A stretch of DNA of 64,000 nt from CALKJP01 sp046299555 (lineage in GTDB: Bacteria; Bacteroidota; Bacteroidia; JACCXN01), in NCBI GenBank assembly GCA_046299555.1, contig JBKBHS010000001.1:992001-1056000 (forward strand), read 5' to 3'. This document shows, one piece after another, positions 42,127 to 51,080 of the stretch; position 1 is the first letter of the stretch, and each line of letters opens with the position of its first letter. The notes beneath the pieces are model-generated. The model was not told where the DNA came from. It worked only from the letters and a program-made list of their open reading frames with translations, and did not search any database. Position numbers and translations under genes: made by a program.

Positions 42127-44544
42127 TTATTTATTTATCACAACTCTTTTAGTTGTTTTTTCTTTATTCTCGTTTTCAATTGCTATAATATAAACTCCAT
42201 TATTCCAATGTTGAGTTGAAATATGAACTTGAGTGCTTTCATTTTTAATTTTGGCAATATTTTTACCCTTCATGTCATAAATTTTTATTTCACGATTTAG
42301 TGAAATGCCATCAAATTCAATGATTAAATCATTACTCGCAGGGTTGGGATAAATTTTAATTGTTTGATTGCTGTTTTCAGTTTTTATAACATTTGTAAAA
42401 TTATCTCCATATGCAAAAACATATTCGCCTAATAATAATGAATCTAATTGCATATACCCATATTTAGGAGTGTTTGTACCAAGCATGTTTTGTGTGTAAT
42501 ATGGATAAATTCTCCAATTTTCTGTTGGATTTCTTCGATATAATAAAACAATACTGTCTTCGCTATTCCCTAATAAATTGTGGTCTAAATAGCCATTTCC
42601 ATTAGAAGTAGTATTTGTTCTTCCGTCATAATACAATCGTGTGGTAGCTGAGAAATTAGAAGGTAAAATGCCATCTATTTTCCAATAGCGATCAGGAGAA
42701 ATTGTTAAGTTTCCAATAGGCGTAGTTAATGCTCCCGGCCCTACCCATATGTGTTCTACTCTAATAAATGCAGAATCACTTATGCTATTTACAGTTAAAT
42801 TCATTCGTCCTAAATTAAAATTATGTGAGCCTGTAGTTTTTATTGTTTTGTAATTATCGCTAATAGCAAGTGGAATACGATTATCTAAATTTAGCGTTGT
42901 ATAAACCGGATTAAACGGTAAGGTAAAATTAAATATACCACCATTACCGGAAACAATAATTGTGTCATGAATCTGATTCCAATTATTATCCATAAATGTA
43001 ATGCTTACCGGTACATTCGTAAAATTTGCAGGTGCTCCCTTTACAGTTTGTTTTACATAAACTGTTACATTGAAATTTCCGGAATTTGATGTTGTAACAA
43101 CAGAATCAATAGTAATAGCCGTAAAACCCGGATTAAAAACCCAATCGTTAAAAAAATCATTAAGGATTAATCCGCTACTTGCATTAAATGTATTCATCAT
43201 ATCAACGCTGTTTACATGTCGGAATTGATATGTATTCATGTAATCCTTACACGCTTTAAAAAATAAGGAATCGCCCATGTAACCTCTCAATGCATGAGCA
43301 ACCATTGCACCCTTTTTGTAAACATGGTCGCCATAAGTGTATTGATGAGGCACACCCGAAACAGCTCTATAGCCTCCTTCTTTTATATGTGCATACTGAA
43401 TTACCGGATCGTAATTGGCTTTTACTTCGTCAATATAACGTTGTTTCCCGTAAATCCATTCTAAGAAAATGTGTTCTGAATATGTTGCCCAACCTTCATT
43501 TAGCCACATATCTTCAGCTGTTTCACAAGTTGCTAAATCGCCCCACCAATGATGAGCAAACTCATGAGCCATCAGTGTTTCATAAGTTAAGTTTCCATTA
43601 GCGGCAAGTCGAGGATAGGCAATAGCTGTGGCATGCTCCATAGCACCTGAACTAAATGGAACCAAATGATAACCTATTTTATTCCATTTATGTTCACCAT
43701 ATCTGTTTTCAAAAGCATCAATAGCATTACCTAAATTTATAAATGAATTTTTCATGGGTGTTGTATCGTTGGCTAATGCTGCTAATACGATTGAAATAGG
43801 TCCATTAATTCCGTTATGTGATAGGTTTACTTCTGCATAATTTGCAACCGATACGCAAGCCAGATAAGTAGGAATTTCATCATCCATATTCCATGTTCTA
43901 ACAATGGTGTCGCTTGCAATTACATTTTCAGAAACTAAGTAGCCGTTACAATATGCTTTTCTACCTCCTGCTGTAATAATGTTAAATTCATAAGTAGAGC
44001 GCTCAACAAAATTATCGAAACATGGAAACCAAACTCGTCCAAAATTGTGAGGATTGGCAGCAAAGCCTACACCTAGATTAAAAGCATAACCGCTTTGAAA
44101 ATAAAAGCCTCCCCAGCCTGATGCGTCTGTTTGCGGTTGTCCATTGTAAAAAACAGTTATCGTGTCATTATCATTTATATTTAATGTATTTGGAAGTTGA
44201 ACAATTAATAATGTGTCGTTATAAGTATATGATAAAAGCTGATTTCCGTTTTTAATGGAATCGATGGTCATACGTAATAAATCAAGCGATATAGTATTGA
44301 TGTTGTTTTGTTTAGATTTAAATGCAATACGACAATTTCCTTTTATACGTTTATTCGTAAAATCAATAATTTCTAAATTTATTTGATAATTAAGAATATC
44401 TATTGTATCGCTACGTTCGTTACCGCTTGAACTACTGCGGAGGCCTTGCATTAATTGTTTGCTTTGCTGGCAAGAATGTATTTGTTCTTCTGCCTTTAAA
44501 TTAAGCGAAACAATAGTGAATATGATTAGAATAATGTTTTTCAT
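42127..44544 (-). CDS. Secreted M1-family aminopeptidase with a T9SS sorting tail
   Basis: This is an 805-residue zinc metallopeptidase. It has a signal peptide (to about 18), an N-terminal beta domain and the catalytic domain with HEFAHHWW (H327, E328, H331) and the third ligand E350 in WLNEGWATYSEH. The exopeptidase motif is GAMEH at 300-304 rather than the usual GAMEN. After about residue 470 come beta-rich regions. The last 80 residues (from KIYPNPASNDLIIEF) form a type A sorting domain that sends the protein through T9SS to the surface or outside. It should trim peptides for nutrition. It converges on the SpoIIE gene with one base between the stops. Confidence 0.9.
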   Translation of the reverse strand: MKNIILIIFTIVSLNLKAEEQIHSCQQSKQLMQGLRSSSSGNERSDTIDILNYQINLEIIDFTNKRIKGNCRIAFKSKQNNINTISLDLLRMTIDSIKNGNQLLSYTYNDTLLIVQLPNTLNINDNDTITVFYNGQPQTDASGWGGFYFQSGYAFNLGVGFAANPHNFGRVWFPCFDNFVERSTYEFNIITAGGRKAYCNGYLVSENVIASDTIVRTWNMDDEIPTYLACVSVANYAEVNLSHNGINGPISIVLAALANDTTPMKNSFINLGNAIDAFENRYGEHKWNKIGYHLVPFSSGAMEHATAIAYPRLAANGNLTYETLMAHEFAHHWWGDLATCETAEDMWLNEGWATYSEHIFLEWIYGKQRYIDEVKANYDPVIQYAHIKEGGYRAVSGVPHQYTYGDHVYKKGAMVAHALRGYMGDSLFFKACKDYMNTYQFRHVNSVDMMNTFNASSGLILNDFFNDWVFNPGFTAITIDSVVTTSNSGNFNVTVYVKQTVKGAPANFTNVPVSITFMDNNWNQIHDTIIVSGNGGIFNFTLPFNPVYTTLNLDNRIPLAISDNYKTIKTTGSHNFNLGRMNLTVNSISDSAFIRVEHIWVGPGALTTPIGNLTISPDRYWKIDGILPSNFSATTRLYYDGRTNTTSNGNGYLDHNLLGNSEDSIVLLYRRNPTENWRIYPYYTQNMLGTNTPKYGYMQLDSLLLGEYVFAYGDNFTNVIKTENSNQTIKIYPNPASNDLIIEFDGISLNREIKIYDMKGKNIAKIKNESTQVHISTQHWNNGVYIIAIENENKEKTTKRVVINK

Positions 44545-44612
44545 AAATAATTAAGTAGTTATATGCTTTTATGATTGAGATATAAATTTACAAATTGATG
44601 TTGATTTTTAAA

Positions 44613-46103
44613 TTATGATTTTTCTAAAATCATACGTTTTATTTCTTGCCATATTCTTACCATTGCCCAAGTGTCTAATTTGCTGTATGCTTCTAATTGT
44701 TCTTTTAATTCAAGAATTTTAAATAGGTCATTTTCTTGTTGTAGGCTTTCAAAGGCGATACTTGCTAATTGGCCATTGCTAATGGGTAATTCATCAAAAT
44801 TTATATCATTGCAAAAAGCTTGCGCAACATTTTTAATAGAAGTCGAGCCTCGCATTTTAGGATGATACAAATAAAGCTCTCTAAATGGAATGGATAAATC
44901 TACAAGCCTGGAAATAATTGCTTGCAATGGTTTTTCATACTCAGGAAAAGCCTGAATTAATTGATTAATAATTGAACGTTCCGAAGTAATGTCATAAACG
45001 AAAATACTACCGCTGCTTCCACAAACTCGAATCAAAGCTTCTGTAAACGCTTTTCTTGGATCTTCGCCTGTTTCTGCTAAAAATGAATAATATAAATAAT
45101 CTGAATTTTCATTTTCTTGTTGGTAAACCGAAAATTGTATTGGCAATTGCTGATAAGGGCTGGTATTTTCAAATAGAGGAACAGCCGTCATCATTATTTC
45201 AAAATCTATAAAGTGCAGAGGGTAATGTATGCTGTTTACATAATCTTGCAGTTTCTCTAAGTTTATTAGAACAGAATTTTTTCTTGCTGCTTCTGCCTGT
45301 TTTTTAAACGTTTCATTAGGTAGTTCATTTATTGGAATATCTTCAATTTTTTTCCATCCTTTGTTATACCATTCAAATTGTTGTTGTTTGTTTAATCCGT
45401 TAAATTCAAATATTTCAGCATCTTTCATGTCTTTCCAGCAATATCCTTTGAAATCGCAAGTATATGGGTCAAAACAATGTGGGCCGGGATTTATGGGTGG
45501 AGCCTCACTTGCTTGTAATGTTTCAAAAGCAAGCTGTAGAATTTGAGCAATATTTTCTTGTTGTTTTATAACTTCTTTTGTTACATCATTTATTTTAAAG
45601 AGCTCATGTACATTAATCGCCCCCTTTCTAATGTAAGAGGTATTAATATGAACGATGTGAAAATTTTCGATTTCAATACCATAACCATTTAAAACATAAT
45701 ATTGTAATGCTGCATCTGTAATATAGGTAGGAGTGATTTTTGCAGAGCTTTTTATTTCATACGCATTCCATTTTCCATCTTCATTCACTAAAATATCCAA
45801 TGCGATTAAAACACCATTATGCTGAAACGCGGCTTCATATATAACTTTAGTTCCTGATTCAATTAATTCTTTTGTTTTAATAACTGATTCATGAAAAAGT
45901 GAAACATGCTTTGGCGATGCATCAATTCCATTAGGAAAAAGTTGCTGTGCTAAAAGACCAACATTTATTCCTCGATTAAAACGAGCTTGCTGCTCTTTAC
46001 TGATTTTATCGCGTAAATAAATATTGTTTTTATATAAATAGAGCGATTTTAAACACTGTTTAGCGCGGATAAAGGTAGATTTACTAAGGATATGCTTTTC
46101 CAT
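44613..46103 (-). CDS. DUF2779 protein: Cas4-like nuclease fused to an RNase-H-like exonuclease
   Basis: The 496 residues show two nuclease-like parts. The N-terminal half has the PD-(D/E)xK pattern with E90, D103, E116-x-K118 (AYEIKSS) and Q134. It also has four cysteines, C17 with C210, C216 and C222, spaced as in the iron-sulphur cluster of Cas4 and AddB nucleases. The C-terminal half is the DUF2779 region. It carries a D-x-E pair in HFIDFEIM (D300, E302) and a late D477 in YSKLDTWAM, resembling DEDD exonucleases. The family is known but its role is not. No cas or recombination genes are adjacent. It has its own promoter element just upstream. Confidence 0.82.
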   Translation of the reverse strand: MEKHILSKSTFIRAKQCLKSLYLYKNNIYLRDKISKEQQARFNRGINVGLLAQQLFPNGIDASPKHVSLFHESVIKTKELIESGTKVIYEAAFQHNGVLIALDILVNEDGKWNAYEIKSSAKITPTYITDAALQYYVLNGYGIEIENFHIVHINTSYIRKGAINVHELFKINDVTKEVIKQQENIAQILQLAFETLQASEAPPINPGPHCFDPYTCDFKGYCWKDMKDAEIFEFNGLNKQQQFEWYNKGWKKIEDIPINELPNETFKKQAEAARKNSVLINLEKLQDYVNSIHYPLHFIDFEIMMTAVPLFENTSPYQQLPIQFSVYQQENENSDYLYYSFLAETGEDPRKAFTEALIRVCGSSGSIFVYDITSERSIINQLIQAFPEYEKPLQAIISRLVDLSIPFRELYLYHPKMRGSTSIKNVAQAFCNDINFDELPISNGQLASIAFESLQQENDLFKILELKEQLEAYSKLDTWAMVRIWQEIKRMILEKS

Positions 46104-46108
46104 TACTA

Positions 46109-46116
46109 CAAACCTA
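46109..46116 (-). promoter_or_regulatory. TAnnTTTG -7 element for the DUF2779 gene
   Basis: The minus strand reads TAGGTTTG, an exact match, ending six bases before the ATG (46103). Transcription would start within a few bases of the start codon, so the mRNA may be almost leaderless. No -33 TTG is seen. Confidence 0.4.
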
Positions 46117-46184
46117 TTAATATTTAAACACTTTATAAAAGTTTTGTTTTAGGTATATTGATATTTTTTAACTTAGGGCTTGTT

Positions 46185-47258
46185 ATGAAACAAATCAATT
46201 CTTATCAATCAACTGTATTTATTGGTGAAGATGTTTTTGAATATTTGGAGGAGATACTAAAATCTAAATTTACTGATACATCTAAAAAAATCATATTGGT
46301 TGATACTAATACTTTACAACATTGTCTTCCGGTATTGATAAATAATGTTCCAATATTAAACGATGCAGAAATTTTAGAAGTTGAAAGTGGTGAAGATTCT
46401 AAATCTTTTGAGATTTTATCTGGATTAATAGAGGCGCTTGCAGATATGAATGCTAATAGAAAATCACTATTGCTTAATTTAGGAGGAGGCGTAATTTCTG
46501 ATTTAGGTGGATTATTAGCTTCTTTATATAAAAGAGGAATAAATTATATTAATGTTCCAACATCGTTATTGGCAATGGCCGATGCTTCGGTAGGAGGAAA
46601 GGTTGCTGTAAACGTAAATCATATTAAAAATATTGCAGGTGTTTTTAATCCTCCGCAATTTGTATTTATCAATCCTGTTTTTTTACAAACTTTAGATGAA
46701 AGAGAATACTTGTCGGGTTATGCTGAAATTATTAAGCATGCATTAATTTATAGTAAAGAACATTGGAATTTATTAAAGTCAAGTAACTTGTTTTTAATTG
46801 AAAATTGGACAGAATTATTATATAAATCAGTTTCTATTAAAAATGATATTGTTTTAAAGGACCCACTTGAAAATAATGAACGTAAATTGTTAAATCTTGG
46901 TCACACCATTGGACATGGTATAGAGAGTTTAATGATGGATAAAGGCATGCCTGTTACGCATGGCGAAGCTGTTGCAGCCGGAATCTTAATTGAATCGAGA
47001 ATTGCCCTTGAACATGGTCTTTTAAATAGTGATGATTTTAATTCTTTACAAGAAATTATTACCAAGTATTATAGTAAAGTCGCCATACTTAATGATGATA
47101 TAGACAATCTAATTTCATATTTATATAATGATAAGAAAAATGAAAACGATGCAATTTCATTTGTATTACTATCAGAAATTGGTAAAGCGCATATAAACAA
47201 AACGGCTTCTATCGAACAGATAAAAGCCGCTTTAGAATTTTATATAAAGTTAGATTAG
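46185..47258 (+). CDS. aroB: 3-dehydroquinate synthase
   Basis: AroB turns DAHP into 3-dehydroquinate, the second step of the shikimate pathway. The frame starts at the ATG at 46185 and gives 357 residues; a TTG 27 bases upstream would add an unlikely hydrophobic start. Signatures include the NAD-binding NLGGGVISDLGG, INVPTSLLAMADASVGGKVAV with the catalytic lysine, SGYAEIIKHALI with the metal-binding Glu, and NLGHTIGHGIE with metal-binding His residues. The end overlaps the convergent MORN gene by four bases. No other aro gene is nearby. Confidence 0.95.
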   Translation: MKQINSYQSTVFIGEDVFEYLEEILKSKFTDTSKKIILVDTNTLQHCLPVLINNVPILNDAEILEVESGEDSKSFEILSGLIEALADMNANRKSLLLNLGGGVISDLGGLLASLYKRGINYINVPTSLLAMADASVGGKVAVNVNHIKNIAGVFNPPQFVFINPVFLQTLDEREYLSGYAEIIKHALIYSKEHWNLLKSSNLFLIENWTELLYKSVSIKNDIVLKDPLENNERKLLNLGHTIGHGIESLMMDKGMPVTHGEAVAAGILIESRIALEHGLLNSDDFNSLQEIITKYYSKVAILNDDIDNLISYLYNDKKNENDAISFVLLSEIGKAHINKTASIEQIKAALEFYIKLD

Positions 47259-47725
47259 TGCTTTTGTTCCTGAGCTATTGCTCCTTTTTCATCAAACATG
47301 AACCAAGTACCTGCTTTTTGCCCTTTATTGTAAGAAAACTCATAACGTTTTATTCCGTTTTCGTCCCAAACCATCCATGTGCTGTCTTTTAATCCATGGT
47401 GATAGTAAGCAATAGCAGTTTTATTTCCTTTTTCATCAAAAGTAAGCCATTCTCCATGTTTTAAGCCATTATTAAAGTTTCTAATTTCTTTAATTTTCCC
47501 ATTGGCATGATATATAGTTGTAGTACCATGTGGTAATCCTTTATTAAAATTATATTCAGCTTTTAAATTTCCATCGGGATATGTCTCTTTTATTAAACCA
47601 TCGCATAAAATATGATTTTGGGTATAATAAAGGTTGTTTTTTTCTATAAAGAATGATTTTTCTTGTGCTGATACAGTAAGTATCAATAAGCCTAAGCCTA
47701 TTCCTGCTATAATTTGTTTAATCAT
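47255..47725 (-). CDS. Exported MORN-variant repeat (YwqK-like) protein
   Basis: This is a 156-residue protein with a signal peptide (MIKQIIAGIGLGLLILTVSA) followed by about four to five repeats of roughly 23 residues. Each has the form GLxHGxWxxFDExGNKxxxxxYxxG, for example GLKHGEWLTFDEKGNK and GQKAGTWFMFDEKGA. These are MORN_2-type repeats as in YwqK. In Bacteroidota such exported proteins are common and their function is unknown, with binding to membrane or polymer suggested. Its last codons overlap the 3' end of aroB by four bases on the other strand. Confidence 0.83.
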   Translation of the reverse strand: MIKQIIAGIGLGLLILTVSAQEKSFFIEKNNLYYTQNHILCDGLIKETYPDGNLKAEYNFNKGLPHGTTTIYHANGKIKEIRNFNNGLKHGEWLTFDEKGNKTAIAYYHHGLKDSTWMVWDENGIKRYEFSYNKGQKAGTWFMFDEKGAIAQEQKH

Positions 47726-47858
47726 AATGTTACCCTCCCAATTATTAATTTAAACATTTATTATTACGTTAACAAAAATATAATAGTTACATAATATAAG
47801 CTTAATATTTAGAAAATTTAATATTTACATTAAATTAACATTGGGTTGGGATAGAAAT

Positions 47859-47890
47859 AAAAAGCCCCGAAGTTATACTCGGGGCTTTTT
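47859..47890 (-). terminator. Intrinsic terminator after the Lys/Cys-rich protein gene
   Basis: Twelve-base arms (AAAAAGCCCCGA and complement) surround an eight-base loop; on the minus strand the hairpin ends in T residues, 19 bases after the stop codon. Confidence 0.87.
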
Positions 47891-47909
47891 AAAATTGTAA
47901 GTAGTAATA

Positions 47910-48164
47910 TTATTTTGCTTCAGCAGCTTTTGCTTTGCAGCAAGATTTCATTTCACCTTCAGACTTACCGGCACAAGATTTAGCCTCACCACCTTCAGTT
48001 TTTCCGGCACAAGCTTTTGTTTCTGAAGCATGGCATTCTTTTTTCTTTTTCTTTTTTTCTTTTTCCTTAACTACAACTGCGGCTTTTTCAGAAGCAAAAG
48101 CGGGAGTTATGGTAGTTGTACCAACAAAAGTGGCAAGAGCAATCATTAAAAATACTTTTTTCAT
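47910..48164 (-). CDS. Small exported Lys- and Cys-rich protein
   Basis: This is an 84-residue protein with a signal peptide (cleavage likely after AFA, residue 24). The mature part of about 60 residues is very rich in Lys, Glu, Ala and Ser, with a run of lysines at 34-43 and five cysteines (44, 52, 64, 75, 76) within short similar units, KACAGKTEGGEA and KSCAGKSEGEM, ending KSCCKAKA. No family is recognised. The cysteine spacing could bind metal or form disulphides in the periplasm. It has its own -7 element and terminator, so it is a monocistronic and probably well-expressed gene. The antisense frame is a shadow. Confidence 0.72.
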   Translation of the reverse strand: MKKVFLMIALATFVGTTTITPAFASEKAAVVVKEKEKKKKKKECHASETKACAGKTEGGEAKSCAGKSEGEMKSCCKAKAAEAK

Positions 48165-48196
48165 AGTCAGTTAATTTTAGGTTAAACTTAATAACA

Positions 48197-48204
48197 CAAA
48201 TATA
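48197..48204 (-). promoter_or_regulatory. TAnnTTTG -7 element for the Lys/Cys-rich protein gene
   Basis: The minus strand reads TATATTTG, an exact consensus match, with predicted start near 48193 and a leader of about 29 bases. No TTG is present at the usual -33 distance. Confidence 0.5.
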
Positions 48205-48261
48205 ACAAAAAATATGCTAAAAAAAGTGATGGAAATCACCAAATTATCATTTTAACACTTG

Positions 48262-50397
48262 TTAACGGCTAAAATCAAGATAAAAAGCACCTTTATCTCT
48301 TACGGAAAATGCATTAATACCGGCTTCAATAGCTTCTTTGAGCCAATTGTCTGTTTTGTAATTAGAATTTGAGCTATCAATGATGATTTTTTTAAAATTA
48401 AAGCATTTTACAATATCCGATAGCTTAATTTTTGCATTATTAGAAATGATAATATAATCAACATCTATTTTTTTACCGGGATTCAAATATTTGATTAAAT
48501 CGTTATTTAAATAAAAGATGCGTTGAGCGTAAAATGAAATAAAATTTTGTCTAACATAAAGTCGTGTGTTATTTATAATGTAGAGTGTTTTAAAATTGAT
48601 GGATTTATTTAATTCTTTTACTGAAACTACTTTTTCTTTATCAAGTCCGGCTTTAATCCAGTTATTTTTTAGATGAAAGGTGAGCTTATTTTCATCGTTC
48701 AATAATTTTAAATCTGTGAATAAAATATTGTCCTTGCCATCAATAAAATTAAAAGCTGATATTCCCGGTATATTATATACTGCAAATACTTTTTGTTGCT
48801 TTTGATTTAATTTTTCGTAAGCATTATATCCTAGTATAATAGCAGTCAAGAAAAGTGAAATGAATAAATATTTTATGTGTTTTTCGAATAGGTAAATTGA
48901 AATAAAAATAATAATCAAAAAAATGAGAATTGTTTCTGTAACTGTAATATATATGCCATCAGTAATAGCATAGGGTAGTTTTTCGAAATAATTTACGCTG
49001 TAATTTAATGTAAATAATAGTTTATCTGTTGCCCATGCTGCATATTTAGATAATAATGGAATGGGAGAAATAATAAACATTAAAATTCCTGCATGAATAA
49101 TAAATGTTGCCAAGGGAATAACAACCAAATTTGATAATAAAAAATAATTCGGAAATTGATGAAAGTATAAAAGACCCAGCGGAAAAGTACTTATTTGAGC
49201 CGCAATAGACACGGTTGTTAGTTGCCATATTTTATCCAGCCATTTGTTTTTTACTTCAAATAAATCGTAAAATCCTTTTTGAAAAGCTACAATTCCTATT
49301 ACTGCAAAATAAGAAAGTTGAAATCCAACTTCAGTTATCATATACGGATTTATAAGTAACAATAGAATGGCAGATGCTGCCAGCGTGTTATAAATATTGG
49401 TGTTTCTATTAAATGCTTTTCCAACAGCAACAAAGCTAAACATGGTAGATGCTCTTAATACCGAGGGGGATAAACCAGTTATAAAAGCAAATGCCCACAG
49501 AAATAGAAGAATAATAATAGTTTTAAAAATGATACCATGTTTTATTTTATCGAAAAAGAATAAAAGTGAACTTATTATTACATAAATTATTCCAACATGT
49601 AATCCTGAAACTGCCAAAACATGCATGGCTCCTGAGCTGGAATAAGCCCTAACAATTGACGCGTCCAGTTTGTCTTTATAACCAACTATTAGCGCAGAAA
49701 GTACCGCAGCTTCATTCCCTGTTATATTATTTTGTTCAATGATTGAAAGTAGTTTGTTTCTCCATGATTCTGCAATTCGTTTTAAATTATAATCATTTCC
49801 ATTGTTCACTTTTTGCCACTTACCGCTTTTTAAATACGATTGCCTGTAAATTAAATGGAAGGCCAGGTATTGCTTATAATTAAATTCTGAAGGATTTTGC
49901 GGTCCTTTAATTTCTCTGAAATCGGGTTCGAATATTATTCTGTCGCCTGTTTTTAAATTGGCAACGGCACTGTCTTTCTGGAAGTATATTAAAGCTTTTC
50001 CTGTTGTATTAATCCAGTTATTATTGTTTTTAATTGCAAGTATATTAATGAGTGCTTTTGCTGAACTACCTTTAAATGTTAGGGGCTCTGCAATTTCTCC
50101 ATAGGCCAATCCATCAATGTTGCTTTTTGTAAAATGTTGTTCGTGAAAATGAGCTGTTTTATTTACGGTGATACTATATCCTGAAGCTATAAAGAATGAA
50201 TAAAAGATAAGTCCGTAAAACGGTTGAAATTGGTAAGAGGAATCTAATTTTTTTATAAATATAATCGTGCAGATGATTGCAAAAATGACAACCGGAACAG
50301 CAATAGTAAGCCAATGGTAAAAAGGAAAGTAAATGCCAATTATAATGCCGGCAATTAATGGCAAAAGTACACGAAGCAAAGGTGCTTGCTTAAACAT
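48262..50397 (-). CDS. ComEC/Rec2-family DNA-uptake channel protein
   Basis: This is a 711-residue inner-membrane protein. It has two to three N-terminal membrane helices and a soluble DUF4131-type region (about 30-200), and then the Competence domain with SSGAMHVLAVSGLHVGI near 255 and at least seven helices to about 510. The C-terminal 190 residues look like a metallo-beta-lactamase fold whose HxHxDH metal motif is missing. ComEC passes single-stranded DNA into the cell during natural transformation. Without the metal site the protein should not have that nuclease activity. It starts two bases after the SanA-like gene, the last of four tightly spaced genes. Confidence 0.86.
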   Translation of the reverse strand: MFKQAPLLRVLLPLIAGIIIGIYFPFYHWLTIAVPVVIFAIICTIIFIKKLDSSYQFQPFYGLIFYSFFIASGYSITVNKTAHFHEQHFTKSNIDGLAYGEIAEPLTFKGSSAKALINILAIKNNNNWINTTGKALIYFQKDSAVANLKTGDRIIFEPDFREIKGPQNPSEFNYKQYLAFHLIYRQSYLKSGKWQKVNNGNDYNLKRIAESWRNKLLSIIEQNNITGNEAAVLSALIVGYKDKLDASIVRAYSSSGAMHVLAVSGLHVGIIYVIISSLLFFFDKIKHGIIFKTIIILLFLWAFAFITGLSPSVLRASTMFSFVAVGKAFNRNTNIYNTLAASAILLLLINPYMITEVGFQLSYFAVIGIVAFQKGFYDLFEVKNKWLDKIWQLTTVSIAAQISTFPLGLLYFHQFPNYFLLSNLVVIPLATFIIHAGILMFIISPIPLLSKYAAWATDKLLFTLNYSVNYFEKLPYAITDGIYITVTETILIFLIIIFISIYLFEKHIKYLFISLFLTAIILGYNAYEKLNQKQQKVFAVYNIPGISAFNFIDGKDNILFTDLKLLNDENKLTFHLKNNWIKAGLDKEKVVSVKELNKSINFKTLYIINNTRLYVRQNFISFYAQRIFYLNNDLIKYLNPGKKIDVDYIIISNNAKIKLSDIVKCFNFKKIIIDSSNSNYKTDNWLKEAIEAGINAFSVRDKGAFYLDFSR

Positions 50398-50399
50398 GT

Positions 50400-51071
50400 T
50401 TATTTTACTTTAATTTCAATTGGATCGCCAAGAAATTTAGGAGAAGCGTGTAAAATATAAAGGTCGATAACTGCCAGAAATTTTGCAAAATATTCTCTTA
50501 TATAGGTGTATATTCCATATTGTTGCGGAGCATCTTCAGCAATAAATCCAATAGCATCCATATCGTATTTGTGAGCAATAAATAGTGCCCGTTCTAAATG
50601 AAAGCGTTGAGAAACAATAGTAACTTTATTTTGTCCAAAAACTTTTTTGCATCGAACAACAGAATCGAGTGTTCTGAAACCTGCATAATCTAATGTAATA
50701 CAAGAATCGGGAATTTGATTTGCCAAGAGTGCTTTTCGCATATCTCTTGGTTCATTGTAACTCATTTCTTTGTTATCGCCACTTACTATTATATGTTTTA
50801 TTTTTCCGGTATGAAAAAGTGCTGTTACGGCTTCTATGCGATATTTGAAAAATAAATTAGGATTCCCGGAGCTGTTGTATTTACTTGTGCCTAATAACAA
50901 TGCTACATTATTGAAAGGTACACTCTCTATGCTATTGTATAATCGGCTTTTGGCTATTTGTTTTACCCAAACATTTGACAAAAGAATTAACGATAAAAAC
51001 AATATGATAAAAACTGTAAATGACAGTATTATCTTATTTTTTAAAGAAATATGTTTATTACGATTATTCAA
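50400..51071 (-). CDS. SanA/YdcF-like DUF218 membrane protein
   Basis: This is a 223-residue protein with one N-terminal membrane helix (about 13-33) and a DUF218 domain outside the membrane. It shows NVALLLGTSKY, HIIVSGDNKEMSYNEPRDMRK and TIVSQRFHLERALFIA, which match SanA and related proteins linked to envelope barrier function and vancomycin exclusion in enterobacteria. The exact reaction is unknown. The frame opens with TTG at 51071 and no in-frame ATG follows before the helix, so the rare start is probably real. It lies nine bases after the MFS gene and two before comEC. Confidence 0.85.
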   Translation of the reverse strand: MNNRNKHISLKNKIILSFTVFIILFLSLILLSNVWVKQIAKSRLYNSIESVPFNNVALLLGTSKYNSSGNPNLFFKYRIEAVTALFHTGKIKHIIVSGDNKEMSYNEPRDMRKALLANQIPDSCITLDYAGFRTLDSVVRCKKVFGQNKVTIVSQRFHLERALFIAHKYDMDAIGFIAEDAPQQYGIYTYIREYFAKFLAVIDLYILHASPKFLGDPIEIKVK

Positions 51072-51080
51072 GTTTAAAAA

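Noticed and set aside
44613..46103. Cas4-like pattern as evidence of a CRISPR-Cas system
   Set aside because: It is a single gene with a DUF2779 half, and no array, cas1, cas2 or effector gene is found in the window.
47935..48174. A 79-codon open frame opposite the Lys/Cys-rich protein gene, rich in Phe and Ser
   Set aside because: It is the reverse of lysine-rich codons. The minus-strand gene has the signal peptide, promoter and terminator.
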